From Streptomyces sp. NRRL S-1022 (GTDB lineage Bacteria > Actinomycetota > Actinomycetes > Streptomycetales > Streptomycetaceae): a DNA stretch of 64,000 nucleotides. Location of the stretch: NCBI RefSeq assembly GCF_000720135.1, contig NZ_JOIU01000015.1, positions 124,001-188,000 of the forward strand, given 5' to 3'. Shown here in pieces: positions 55,984 to 64,000 of this stretch (positions within the stretch are counted from its first letter, which is position 1; each line of letters opens with the position of its first letter). Made by a program: the position numbers and the translations under genes. Below the pieces are notes generated by a model, which saw only the letters and a program-made list of their open reading frames with translations, was not told the origin of the DNA and did no database searches.

Positions 55984-56265
55984 TCAGGCCTTGGCCCCGG
56001 CGTCGGCCTTGACGTTGATGTTGGACGAGGTGGTGTCCTTCTTGGCCCGCGACTTGTCCAGTGCCATCACCAGACCGGCGATCACCAGGAACAGGACGAC
56101 CGGCAGGAAGACGTACAGGCCCAGCGTCTGGATGACGCTCAGGCCCTTGCCGGGGTCGTCGCCGTCGTCGCGGGTCAGCGCGAGCGCGGGGGACGACATG
56201 AGCAGCATCATCAGCGTCGTACCGGCGGCCAGGGCGCCGGCGCGCAGGGCGTTCTTCTTGTCCAC
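55984..56265 (-). CDS. Small membrane protein with signal-like N-terminus
   Basis: A 93-residue protein from the GTG at 56265 (a TTG at 56274 adds three codons). It has a hydrophobic N-terminal segment ending in SSPALALT, a short acidic stretch DDGDDPGK, a second strong membrane helix at about 47-66 and a Lys/Ala tail. No family recognised. It lies downstream of malQ in the same direction. Confidence 0.7.
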   Translation of the reverse strand: MDKKNALRAGALAAGTTLMMLLMSSPALALTRDDGDDPGKGLSVIQTLGLYVFLPVVLFLVIAGLVMALDKSRAKKDTTSSNINVKADAGAKA

Positions 56266-56313
56266 GGAAATCAAGTTAGCGAACCGCTGTCGGGGCCGCG
56301 CGCCCGGGGTGCC

Positions 56314-58422
56314 TTACGGGACCGCGGTACCGCCGCCGGACGGCCGCAGCACCTCCAGCAGCGCCCGCAGCCGCGGCGAGGCCACCAGCTCCTCCAGCGG
56401 CACCGGCCGGCCCTCGCCGTCGGCGACCGGCAGGCGCCAGTTGGGGTACTCGTCCCAGGTGCCGGGCAGGTTCTGCGGGCGGCGGTCGCCGATGCCGTCC
56501 GGGAGCCAGACGCCGATCAGGCGGGCGGGGGTGCGCAGCAGGAAGCGGTGGACGGCGCGGATCTCCTCCTCCTCGTCGGAGCCGGGCGGTCCGGCGGCCG
56601 GGCTGTCCAGCAGGCCGAGGCTGCCGAGCAGGGCGAGCCACTCGGCGGCGTCGGCGGTGGCCTCGGCGCGTTCCTCGGCGGCCGAACGGGTGAGCAGGCC
56701 GAGGCTGTCGCGCAGTTCGACGTGGTCGCCGGTGAGCCGGGCGGCGGTGGGCGGCAGGTCGTGGGTGGTGGCGGTGGCCAGGCAGTCGGCGCGCCAGCGC
56801 TCGGGCGGCAGCGGGCGGCCGTCGCCCTCCCAGTCCCGTTCGAACCAGAGCACGGAGGTGCCGAGCACCCCGCGCCGCTGGAGTGCCTCGCGCACGCCGG
56901 GTTCGACGGTGCCGAGGTCCTCGCCGATGACGACGGCCCCGGCGCGGGTGGCTTCCAGGGCGAGGAGGGCGAGCATGGCGTCGGCGTCGTAGTGGACGTA
57001 GGTGCCGTCGGTGGGCGGGTTGCCCTGGGGCACCCACCAGAGCCGGAACAGGCCCATGACGTGGTCGATGCGCAGGGCGCCGGCGTAGCGGAAGAGGGCG
57101 CGCAGGAGGTCGCGGTAGGGGGCGAAGCCGGTGGCGGCGAGCCGGTCGGGGCGCCAGGGCGGCAGGCCCCAGTCCTGGCCGCGGGCGTTGAAGGCGTCCG
57201 GGGGCGCCCCGACGGACATGCCGGCGGCGTAGACGTCCTGCTGGGCCCAGGCGTCGGCGCCGGCCGGGTGGACGCCGACGGCGAGGTCGTGCACGATCCC
57301 GACGGGCATGCCGGCCTCGCGGGCGCCGCGCTGGGCGGCCCGGAGCTGGCCGTCGGTGAGCCAGGCGAGGCGGGCGTGGAACTCCACCCGGCCGGCGAGG
57401 TCGGAGCGGGCGCGCGCGGTGGCGGCCGAGCGGGGGTCGCGCAGCCCGTCGGGCCAGTGGTGCCAGTCGGAGCCGTGGAGTTCGGCGAGGGCGTTCCAGG
57501 TGGCGTGGTCGTCGAGGGCCTGGCCGTGGGCGGCGCGGAAGGCGTCGTAGGAGGCCTGCCGGCCGGGCCCGAGGGGGACGGCGAGGACGAGTTCCAGGGC
57601 CTCGCGTTTCAGTTCCCACACGGCGTCGCGGTCGATGAGGGCGCCCTTGTCGAGGACGGCGGCGCGCAGCCGTTCGGCGCGCTGCAGCAGCCCGGTCAGG
57701 CGTTCGTGGTCCTCGACGTGGGCGAACTCGGGGACGGCCTCGATCCGCAGGTGGACGGGGTCGGGGAAGCGGCGGGAGGAGGGGCGGTACGGGGAGGGGT
57801 CGGTGGGGGCGCCGGGTACGGCCGCGTGCAGCGGGTTGACCTGGATGAATCCGGCGCCCGCGGTGTGTCCGGCCCAGCCGGCCAGCTCGGCGAGGTCGGT
57901 GAGGTCGCCCATGCCCCAGGAGCGGCGGGAGAGCAGGGAGTACAGCTGGACGAGGAGGCCGTAGGAGCGGCCGGCCGGGGCGGGCAGCCGGTCGGGGGCG
58001 ACGACGAGGCAGGCCTCGCCGGTGCGTCCGTCGGGCGCGGTGGCGGTCAGCCGGTGGACGCCGAGCGGGAGGTCCGCGGTGTCCTGCGCGTGCCGGCCGT
58101 CCTCGGTCTCGACGTGCAGCCGGGTGCCGGCGGGCAGGGCGGTGAGGGCGGCGGGCGGCTCGGCGCCGGTCCACTGGACCAGCGTCGGCGGCAGCAGGCG
58201 CTCACGCAGCTCGCGTTCCCGGGCGGCGAGGGCGGTGCGCACGGCGTCCGGTCCGGTCGCGTCGACGCCGAGGGCGGCCAGGGCGGCGGTGACGGCGGCG
58301 GCGGGGACCTGGACGGTGCGGTCGGGGGCGGGCCGGTAGGAGGTGGCGACCCCGTGCAGCCCGGCGAGCCGGGCGAGGTCGGCGGAGGGCTGGCCGAGGG
58401 GCTCGTCGGGCGCCGCGGCCAT
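56314..58422 (-). CDS. malQ: 4-alpha-glucanotransferase (amylomaltase), GH77
   Basis: Transfers alpha-1,4-glucan segments in maltodextrin and glycogen metabolism. The 702-residue protein has an actinobacterial N-terminal extension of about 160 residues, then the GH77 barrel with SWGMGDLTDL, the nucleophile aspartate in ALRIDHVMGLFRLW, the acid/base glutamate in VIGEDLGTV and the transition-state residue in TTHDLPP. Its ATG directly abuts the stop codon of the upstream small gene, so the two are probably translationally coupled. Confidence 0.95.
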   Translation of the reverse strand: MAAAPDEPLGQPSADLARLAGLHGVATSYRPAPDRTVQVPAAAVTAALAALGVDATGPDAVRTALAARERELRERLLPPTLVQWTGAEPPAALTALPAGTRLHVETEDGRHAQDTADLPLGVHRLTATAPDGRTGEACLVVAPDRLPAPAGRSYGLLVQLYSLLSRRSWGMGDLTDLAELAGWAGHTAGAGFIQVNPLHAAVPGAPTDPSPYRPSSRRFPDPVHLRIEAVPEFAHVEDHERLTGLLQRAERLRAAVLDKGALIDRDAVWELKREALELVLAVPLGPGRQASYDAFRAAHGQALDDHATWNALAELHGSDWHHWPDGLRDPRSAATARARSDLAGRVEFHARLAWLTDGQLRAAQRGAREAGMPVGIVHDLAVGVHPAGADAWAQQDVYAAGMSVGAPPDAFNARGQDWGLPPWRPDRLAATGFAPYRDLLRALFRYAGALRIDHVMGLFRLWWVPQGNPPTDGTYVHYDADAMLALLALEATRAGAVVIGEDLGTVEPGVREALQRRGVLGTSVLWFERDWEGDGRPLPPERWRADCLATATTHDLPPTAARLTGDHVELRDSLGLLTRSAAEERAEATADAAEWLALLGSLGLLDSPAAGPPGSDEEEEIRAVHRFLLRTPARLIGVWLPDGIGDRRPQNLPGTWDEYPNWRLPVADGEGRPVPLEELVASPRLRALLEVLRPSGGGTAVP

Positions 58423-58668
58423 CTACAGTCCCGGCGCGAAGGAGTCCGGGACCGGGTCGGACTCGCTGGTCAGCGGGGCGGCCTCGGCGAGCGGGGGTTC
58501 GCTGGTCAGCGGCTCGGCGTCGGGCAGCGGCGGCTCACTGGTCAGCGGCGCCTGCGCGCACGCGCTCTCCGCGCTGAACGCGTACAGCGGTGCCTCGTCG
58601 GTGTCGGCGGACAGCTCCGCCACGGGTTTGGACGGGGCGGGGATCGTGAGGCGAGCCGGTGCGGCCAC
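58423..58668 (-). CDS. Small repeat-containing protein immediately upstream of malQ
   Basis: An 81-residue protein from GTG with an ideal AAGGAGG five bases upstream. Its second half has three tandem units starting PLTSE, 12 residues apart (PLTSEPPLPDAE, PLTSEPPLAEAA, PLTSESDPVPDS), and it ends FAPGL. It has one cysteine, no membrane segment and is acidic. The stop codon touches the malQ start with no gap. A leader followed by repeats recalls ribosomally made peptide precursors, but no modification enzyme is nearby. I do not recognise it. Confidence 0.7.
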   Translation of the reverse strand: MAAPARLTIPAPSKPVAELSADTDEAPLYAFSAESACAQAPLTSEPPLPDAEPLTSEPPLAEAAPLTSESDPVPDSFAPGL

Positions 58669-58824
58669 GAGGGCCTCCTTGTCGGTGTGGGGGTGCTGCG
58701 GCTGAGGAGGGGTCACGGCAGGCCTACCCAGTGAGCCCGGCGCCACGCCCGGAAAATCCGGTGCCGGGGGTGATCCGGCGCCGGCCCGGTGATCGATAGA
58801 GGGGGTGTGAGACTGTTCCGCCCC

Positions 58825-59433
58825 ATGGGGGGCCAGCGGGAGACGGACGACGGGAGCGGCGCGGACGCGGCCCTGTTGCGGGCCGTCGCGCAGGGGGACG
58901 CGGCGGCGATGACCGCGCTGTACGACCGGCACGCCGGGTGGCTGCACGCGCGGCTGACCCGGCGGTGTGCCGATGCGGAGCTGGTGCGGGAGGTGCTGCA
59001 GGACACGTTCGTCACGGTGTGGCGGTCGGCGGCCGGGCACCGCGGGCAGGAGGCCGGGGGCTGGCTGTGGACGATCGCGGCGCGCCGGCTGGTCGACGCG
59101 CGCCGGGCGCAGGAGCGGGTCGTCCGGGTCACGGGGCCGCTGCCGGAGCAGGAGAGCGCCGGACGGTACGAGCCCGTGGCCGCGCCGTCCGCCGAGGACC
59201 GGGTGCTGGCCGGGCTGGAGTACGGCGATGTCGGCACCGCGCTGGACCGGATCTCCCCCGAGCTGCGGGAGGTGCTGCGGGCGACGGTCGTCGACGGGCT
59301 GAGCACCCGGGAGGCGGCCCGGCTGCTCGGCATCCCGGAGGGCACGGTGAAGTCCCGGGCCCGCCGGGCCCGCGCCGAGCTGCGGGAGGCACTCGACCGG
59401 TTGAACCCGTCCCCGCTGGGAGGTACGGCATGA
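58825..59433 (+). CDS. ECF-type RNA polymerase sigma factor
   Basis: A 202-residue group IV sigma factor from the ATG at 58825 (GTG at 58807 is an alternative). Region 2 covers LYDRHAGWLHARLTRR to AGGWLWTIAARRLVDARR and region 4 ends in LSTREAARLLGIPEGTVKSRARRARAEL. Its stop overlaps the ATG of a zinc-finger anti-sigma gene. The operon continues with an ABC exporter, suggesting an envelope-stress or antibiotic-sensing role. Confidence 0.92.
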   Translation: MGGQRETDDGSGADAALLRAVAQGDAAAMTALYDRHAGWLHARLTRRCADAELVREVLQDTFVTVWRSAAGHRGQEAGGWLWTIAARRLVDARRAQERVVRVTGPLPEQESAGRYEPVAAPSAEDRVLAGLEYGDVGTALDRISPELREVLRATVVDGLSTREAARLLGIPEGTVKSRARRARAELREALDRLNPSPLGGTA

Positions 59434-60353
59434 CGCACCGCAACGCGCATCTGTGGCACGCCTCCGAGGACCTGGTCGCCCGCTATGCCGAGGGTGTCCT
59501 GCCGGAGCCGGACGCGTGGTCGCTGGAGAAGCATGTGGAGGGCTGCGCGGGCTGCGCGTCCCGGGTGTCGGCCGCGGTGCGCGGTACGGCGGCGGGCGCG
59601 GTGCTCGCGCAGGTGCGGGCGGCGGTGCTGGAGTCGGCACCGGCACCGGAGTCGGCTCCGGCGCTGGTGGCGGCGGGCGCGCCGGGGTCCGCCGGGGCGA
59701 CCGGGGTGACCGGGTGGCGCGCGCCGTCCCGGATCGCCCGGCTGCTGTGGGCCGCGGGACCGGCGGTGCGCGGGGCGTGGCTGCCGGCCGTGCTGGGCGT
59801 GGCGGTGGCCGCGCTGGCCCTGTCGTACGGGGCCGGGTTCCCGGGCGCGCGTGCGCTGCTGCTGGCGGTCGCGCCGGTGGTGCCGGTCGCCGGGGTCGCC
59901 CTGTCCTACGGCCCGCACGCGGACCCGTTGCACGAGGTCACTGCGGCCACGCCGGCCGGCGGGCTGCGGCTGGCGCTGACCCGTACGGTCGCCGTCCTCG
60001 TGGTGAGCCTGCCGCTGCTGACCCTCGCCGGGCTGCTGCTGCCGGCCTCGGGGGCGCCGGCCGCGGCGGCCTGGCTGCTGCCGGGGCTGGCCCTGGCGCT
60101 GGCCTCGCTGGCGCTGGCCTCCTTCGTGGGGTGCCGGGCCGCTGCCGGGGTGACGGGCGGCGGCTGGCTGTGCGCCGTGCTGCCGCCGGTGGCCGTGGCG
60201 CCGGGCGGGGCGGTGACCGCGCGGCTGGCGGAGCAGCTCTCCCGCTGCCTGGACGGGACCGCCGCGCAGAGCGGGTGGGCGGCGGCGGCCGTGCTGAGCG
60301 CGGCCCTGCTGACGGCCCGCCGCCCCGCGTACGACCGCCCGCTGCGTCCCTGA
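59430..60353 (+). CDS. Zinc-finger membrane anti-sigma factor
   Basis: The 307-residue product has an N-terminal zf-HC2 motif (HVEGCAGC, with H34 and following cysteines) that would bind the sigma factor, then about six hydrophobic helices. The ATG overlaps the sigma stop (ATGA) with GGGAGG upstream. Multi-spanning anti-sigma proteins are typical for this ECF class. Confidence 0.88.
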   Translation: MTHRNAHLWHASEDLVARYAEGVLPEPDAWSLEKHVEGCAGCASRVSAAVRGTAAGAVLAQVRAAVLESAPAPESAPALVAAGAPGSAGATGVTGWRAPSRIARLLWAAGPAVRGAWLPAVLGVAVAALALSYGAGFPGARALLLAVAPVVPVAGVALSYGPHADPLHEVTAATPAGGLRLALTRTVAVLVVSLPLLTLAGLLLPASGAPAAAAWLLPGLALALASLALASFVGCRAAAGVTGGGWLCAVLPPVAVAPGGAVTARLAEQLSRCLDGTAAQSGWAAAAVLSAALLTARRPAYDRPLRP

Positions 60354-60363
60354 GCACGTCGTA

Positions 60364-60475
60364 CGACCACCCGCCGCCTCCCCGAACACCTCGGACGACC
60401 ACCCGCCGCCTCCCCGAACACCTCGGACGACCACCCGCCGCCTCCCCGAACACCTCGGACGACCACCCGCCGCAC
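60364..60475. repeat. 32-bp tandem repeat, three and a half copies
   Basis: A unit beginning CGACCACCCGCCGCC and ending ACACCTCGGA starts at 60364, 60396, 60428 and 60460, nearly identical. Each unit contains CCGAACACCTCGG, a 4-bp stem with a 5-base loop. It fills most of the gap between the anti-sigma and ABC genes. Confidence 0.9.
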
Positions 60476-60557
60476 CCGCGGCGGCGCGCTTGCGCCTGTG
60501 ACATTCCGTCCCGGGGCCACCGCTGCCGTGGTCCCGTTCCCTCTCCTGAGGAGACCG

Positions 60558-61331
60558 ATGAGTTCCATACGTGTGACCGGCCTGCGGGTCCGGCACCGCA
60601 AGACCCTCGCCCTCGACTCGCTCGACCTGGCGCTCGGCACCGGGGTGCACGGGCTGCTCGGGCCGAACGGGGCCGGGAAGACCTCGCTGATCCGGGTGCT
60701 GGCCACGGTGGCGCGGCCGGACGCCGGCCGGGTGGAGCTGCTCGGCGAGGACACCGCCGGCCACCGCGGGCTGGCCGGGGTGCGGCGCCGGCTGGGCTAC
60801 CTGCCGCAGGACTTCGGCTACTACCCGGGGTTCACCGTGCGGGAGTTCGTGGCGTACGTGGCCTGGCTGAAGGAGGTACCGGCCGCGCGGGTGCCGGCGG
60901 CCGTGGAGCGGGCGGTGGCCCGGGTCGGCCTGACGGACCGGATCGACGCCAAGGTGCGGACGCTGTCCGGTGGCATGGTCCGCCGGGTCGGCATCGCGCA
61001 GGCCGTCGTCAACGACCCCGCCGTGCTGCTGCTCGACGAGCCGACGGCCGGCCTGGACCCCGAGCAGCGGGTCGAGTTCCGCGAGCTGCTGCGCGAGCTG
61101 GGCACCTCGGCGACCGTGGTGGTCTCCACCCACCTGGTGGAGGACGTGGCCGCCGCCTGCACGGAGGTCACGCTGCTGGACGCGGGCCGGATCGCGTACC
61201 GGGGCACGCCCGGGGCGCTCACCCGGCTCGGCGAGGCGTCCGGCGGGCCGGGCGACCATCCGATCGAGCGCGGGTACACGGCGGCGCTGCGCGCGCACCG
61301 CGCGCCGGGTGCGCGGGAGGCGGTGTGCTGA
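60558..61331 (+). CDS. ABC transporter ATP-binding protein
   Basis: A 257-residue exporter-type ATPase with Walker A GPNGAGKTS, Q-loop YLPQDFGYYPGF, signature TLSGGMVRRVGIAQA, Walker B LLLDEPTAGLDP and STHLVED. This pattern matches ABC-2-type drug or lantibiotic immunity exporters. GAGGAG precedes the ATG. Two membrane proteins follow with overlaps. Confidence 0.93.
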   Translation: MSSIRVTGLRVRHRKTLALDSLDLALGTGVHGLLGPNGAGKTSLIRVLATVARPDAGRVELLGEDTAGHRGLAGVRRRLGYLPQDFGYYPGFTVREFVAYVAWLKEVPAARVPAAVERAVARVGLTDRIDAKVRTLSGGMVRRVGIAQAVVNDPAVLLLDEPTAGLDPEQRVEFRELLRELGTSATVVVSTHLVEDVAAACTEVTLLDAGRIAYRGTPGALTRLGEASGGPGDHPIERGYTAALRAHRAPGAREAVC

Positions 61332-62641
61332 CGCTGCTCACCGGGCGGGCTGCGCCCGTGCGCGCACCGCACCCGCTGCGCGCCGAGGCGGTGCGGGGCT
61401 TCACCCCCTGGGCCGGGGCCGCGGTGCTGCTGACGGCCGGCGCGATGCTGGGCGGCACGGCGGACCGCTGGCAGGGCGACTGGGCGGCGACCGCCACCGA
61501 GGTGCACACCGCCCTGCTGATCACCCTTCCGCTGGCCGGGGCGGCGGGCTGCTGGCAGGGCGGCCGGGAACGGCGGCGCGGCACCGAGGAGCTGTGGGGG
61601 ACGACCGTACGGCCGCCGCTGACCCGGCTGCTGACGGCCGCGCTGCCGGTCGCGCTGTGGGTGGCCGCCGGCTACTTCGCCGTGGCGCTCCTGGCCCTGC
61701 TCGCGACCTGGCCGTACGCCCAGGGCGACCGGCCCCACCCGTCCCTGCTGCCGGGGGACACGGTCGCCATGGCGGCGGCCGCGCTGACCGGACACGTCCT
61801 GGGCCGGGCCGTGCCCACCCGGCTCGCCGCGCCGCTGCTGGGGGTGGGCGGCTTCCTGGGCCTCGGCACCACGCTGGGCGACCCTTCGGCCGCCGTGCGC
61901 GCGCTCAGCCCCGTGACCAGTTCCCTGGACGAACTGCCGGTGTGGTGGCAGTCGTGCGCCATGGCGGTGTGGACGGGCGGGCTGGCCCTCGCGGCGGTGC
62001 TGGCCCACGCGGCCCGGCGGCGGGTGACGGTCCTGCTGCCGCTGGCCGCCGCGCTGGCCGCGGGCACGCTGCTGGCGCAGACCGGGGACGGTCTGTGGCG
62101 CCCCGACCCGCTCGCCCGCCGCCAGGTGTGCGACACGTCCGTGGCTCCGGCGATCTGCGTCAACGCCCGGTACGCCGGGATGCTCCCGCAGGTCAGGGAG
62201 GCCCTGTCGGGGATCACGGGAAAGCTGGAGGGGGTGCGGAACCTGCCGGCGCGCTGGGCGGACCACGCCGGCGCCCCGCACGCCGGCGAGGCCCGGCTGC
62301 CGGGCATCACACCGCTGGGCTGGTCGACGGTACGGGGGCGGCTGACCGATCCGCGGCAGTTCGCCTGGGAGGCCGTCACCGCGCTGGAGAACAGCGACTG
62401 CCCGGAATCCGCGATGACCACCCGCGTCCTGCGGGCGGACGACGCGGTCGAGTCCTACCTCGCGCCGAACGCCCTGCAGAGGAAGGGCCTGGTGCCCGGT
62501 GCCGGCCCCGCCGAGGAGCGCAGGCTCCTCGCCGCCCGCACCCGGCTGGCCGGAATGGCGGAGCAGCGGCGCCGCGACTGGCTGTCGGCGTACTTCGCGG
62601 CCCGCGCGGGCTGCCGCCCGAAGGAGATCCCCGCACTGTGA
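61325..62641 (+). CDS. ABC-2-type membrane subunit with extracellular domain
   Basis: A 438-residue integral membrane protein. It has about six helices in the first 250 residues, then about 190 polar residues with two to three cysteines. The GTG overlaps the ATPase stop by seven bases. No close family recognised, but position and topology make it a partner of the ATPase. Confidence 0.8.
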   Translation: MLTLLTGRAAPVRAPHPLRAEAVRGFTPWAGAAVLLTAGAMLGGTADRWQGDWAATATEVHTALLITLPLAGAAGCWQGGRERRRGTEELWGTTVRPPLTRLLTAALPVALWVAAGYFAVALLALLATWPYAQGDRPHPSLLPGDTVAMAAAALTGHVLGRAVPTRLAAPLLGVGGFLGLGTTLGDPSAAVRALSPVTSSLDELPVWWQSCAMAVWTGGLALAAVLAHAARRRVTVLLPLAAALAAGTLLAQTGDGLWRPDPLARRQVCDTSVAPAICVNARYAGMLPQVREALSGITGKLEGVRNLPARWADHAGAPHAGEARLPGITPLGWSTVRGRLTDPRQFAWEAVTALENSDCPESAMTTRVLRADDAVESYLAPNALQRKGLVPGAGPAEERRLLAARTRLAGMAEQRRRDWLSAYFAARAGCRPKEIPAL

Positions 62642-63249
62642 CGACGACCCACGGCCCCCTGCTGTACGCCCGCTCCCGGGCGCTGCCGCTCACCCTGGCC
62701 GCGCTCGCCGGCACGGCCGCGTTCGCGGTGTGGGCGGCCGGACGGCTGGACGCCTACCTCGACCCGGACCGCCGGGTGCCGATCGTCGCGCTGGCACCGC
62801 TGCTGGCGTCGGCGGTGATCGGGACCAGCCTGTACAGCGCCTCGGACGAGCTGGACGCGACGGCCGTACGCCCCTGGTGGCCGCGCCGCCTGGTGCAGCT
62901 GACGGCGCTGGCCGCGCTGGCCGCGCTGCTGGTGGCCCCGGCCGTCCTCGGACACGCCGAGACCTTCGGGGCGCCCGCGGTGGTCCGCAACACGCTGGGC
63001 TGCACCGGTGTCACCGCGGCGGCGGCCGTGTTCCTGGGCGCCCGCCTGAGCTGGCTCCCCGCGTTCGCCTACGTCACCGCCGTCTACCTGGGCTCCGCGA
63101 TGGCGCACGGCCGCGCGGCCACGGTGTGGGCGTGGCCGATGCAGCCGGGCGCGCAGCGGGGTGCCTGGGCGGTGGCCCTGGCCGCGTTCGCCGCGGGCGC
63201 TGTGCTGTACGCGGCGCGCGGCGCCCGCCCGGAGGGGCCGCGGGCCTGA
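62638..63249 (+). CDS. Small multi-spanning membrane protein, likely second ABC subunit
   Basis: A 203-residue protein with five to six hydrophobic segments. Its GTG overlaps the previous stop (GTGA). It ends the five-gene operon sigma, anti-sigma, ATPase and two membrane proteins. Function is inferred only from context. Confidence 0.78.
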   Translation: MTTTHGPLLYARSRALPLTLAALAGTAAFAVWAAGRLDAYLDPDRRVPIVALAPLLASAVIGTSLYSASDELDATAVRPWWPRRLVQLTALAALAALLVAPAVLGHAETFGAPAVVRNTLGCTGVTAAAAVFLGARLSWLPAFAYVTAVYLGSAMAHGRAATVWAWPMQPGAQRGAWAVALAAFAAGAVLYAARGARPEGPRA

Positions 63250-63307
63250 ACCCCGGGCGGCACGGCCGGTCCCGCCGGCGCACCGGCGGACACACGTCGG
63301 CCCGGAC

Positions 63308-63844
63308 CTAGGCGGAGATGCCGTCGATCCGGGCCAGGGCGTCGTCCGCGCCGAAGGGTTGCAAGTACGGCAGCCAGCGCGGGTCGCGATGCCCCGTGCC
63401 GATGATCCGCCAGGCCAGCCCCGTCGGCGGGGCCGGTTTGTGCCGCAGCCGCCAGCCCAGCTCCACCAGGTGGCGGTCGGCCTTGACGTGGTTGCAGCGG
63501 CGGCAGGACGCCACCACGTTGTCCCAGACGTGCTTGCCCCCGCGGCTGCGCGGGATGACGTGGTCGACGCTGGTTGCGATGCCACCGCAGTACATGCACC
63601 GGCCCCCGTCGCGCGCGAACAGCGCACGGCGGGTCAGAGGAACAGGCCCCCGGTAGGGGACCCGGACGAATCGCTTGAGCCGGACCACGCTGGGTGCGGG
63701 GAGGGTGACGGTTGCGCTGTGCATATAGGCGCCGGACTCCTCAAGGGAGACGGCCTTGTTCTCCAGGACGAGGATGAGCGCGCGGCGTAGCGGTACGACG
63801 CCGAGCGGCTCGTACGACGCGTTGAGGACCAGGACATGCGGCAC
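63308..63844 (-). CDS. HNH endonuclease family protein
   Basis: A 178-residue protein starting at GTG with AAGGAGG five bases upstream (start MPHVLVLNASYEPLGVV). The HNH core is CMYCGGIATSVDHVIPRSRG followed by WDNVVASCRRCNHVKADR, with four zinc cysteines. This is the stand-alone actinobacterial HNH group found in conserved chromosomal positions, not part of a visible restriction system. Confidence 0.92.
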   Translation of the reverse strand: MPHVLVLNASYEPLGVVPLRRALILVLENKAVSLEESGAYMHSATVTLPAPSVVRLKRFVRVPYRGPVPLTRRALFARDGGRCMYCGGIATSVDHVIPRSRGGKHVWDNVVASCRRCNHVKADRHLVELGWRLRHKPAPPTGLAWRIIGTGHRDPRWLPYLQPFGADDALARIDGISA

Positions 63845-64000
63845 GGGTGCCTCCTTGGGCGTCGGCGGCGCGTGGCTCGCGCCGGGACGATCTGCAGTCA
63901 GTCTCCCCTCATGCCTGGTGGAAGCGCCACCATGTCCCGGTAACGGGCTGGGGGTGTTTTCGACCACACGTGATTCATCCCCCGGATCGTGGCCGGTTCA

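Overview
The window is high-GC, densely packed actinobacterial DNA. Gene content and style (GTG starts, GTGA/ATGA overlaps, clpX-clpP2-clpP1-tig, an mRNA-like core gene order, ECF sigma/anti-sigma pairs, many perfect G+C-rich terminator hairpins) point to the core chromosome of a Streptomyces. Two tRNA genes are present and no phage, plasmid, transposase, CRISPR or rRNA was seen.

Layout. 0-5.4 kb: a truncated membrane protein, then on the minus strand the protein-quality-control block tig, clpP1, clpP2, clpX, with a ClgR-type operator before clpP1. 5.4-5.8 kb: tRNA-Pro and tRNA-Gly. 6-14.6 kb: a Ser/Thr kinase with a beta-propeller sensor, small membrane protein, acyltransferase, HD hydrolase, SpoIIE-type phosphatase, Eis-like acetyltransferase, Nei/Fpg glycosylase and rpiB. 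14.8-17.4 kb: an amino-acid permease, then a striking non-coding array of about 18 copies of a 49-bp repeat between two terminators, then bioY.

18.2-24.7 kb is an organosulfur-acquisition cluster: a candidate leader peptide, a ROK regulator, a second Cys-ending candidate leader, an SsuA/SsuC/SsuB-like ABC importer, an FMN-dependent monooxygenase and a TauD-like dioxygenase, tightly overlapping. It is followed by a second permease paralogous to the first. 26.3-31.9 kb holds a histidine phosphatase and a sugar-catabolic locus (two FGGY kinases, DeoR regulator, 2-hydroxyacid dehydrogenase). 31.9-43.2 kb carries a monothiol DsbA-like protein, aminopeptidase N (copy 1), an AbiEi/DUF559-like protein, secreted lipase, serine hydrolase and phosphoesterase, a VOC-PPOX-NUDIX operon and a CGNR regulator.

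43.3-53.7 kb: a large secreted subtilase, an ECF sigma/anti-sigma pair whose anti-sigma has a long Ala-every-third-residue repeat, asd, aminopeptidase N (copy 2) and a small secreted Asn/Phe/Gly-rich peptide. 53.9-55.9 kb: an EamA exporter and MarR regulator sharing a perfect 30-bp palindrome, plus a TetR remnant. 56-63.9 kb: malQ with a small repeat peptide directly upstream, a sigma/anti-sigma/ABC exporter operon, and an HNH endonuclease.

The most unusual items are the 49-bp tandem array, the tripeptide repeat whose antisense frame reads as collagen-like, the two leader-peptide candidates, the repeat peptide fused to malQ expression, and the 30-bp MarR palindrome. All functional names come from reading motifs by eye; no searches were run.
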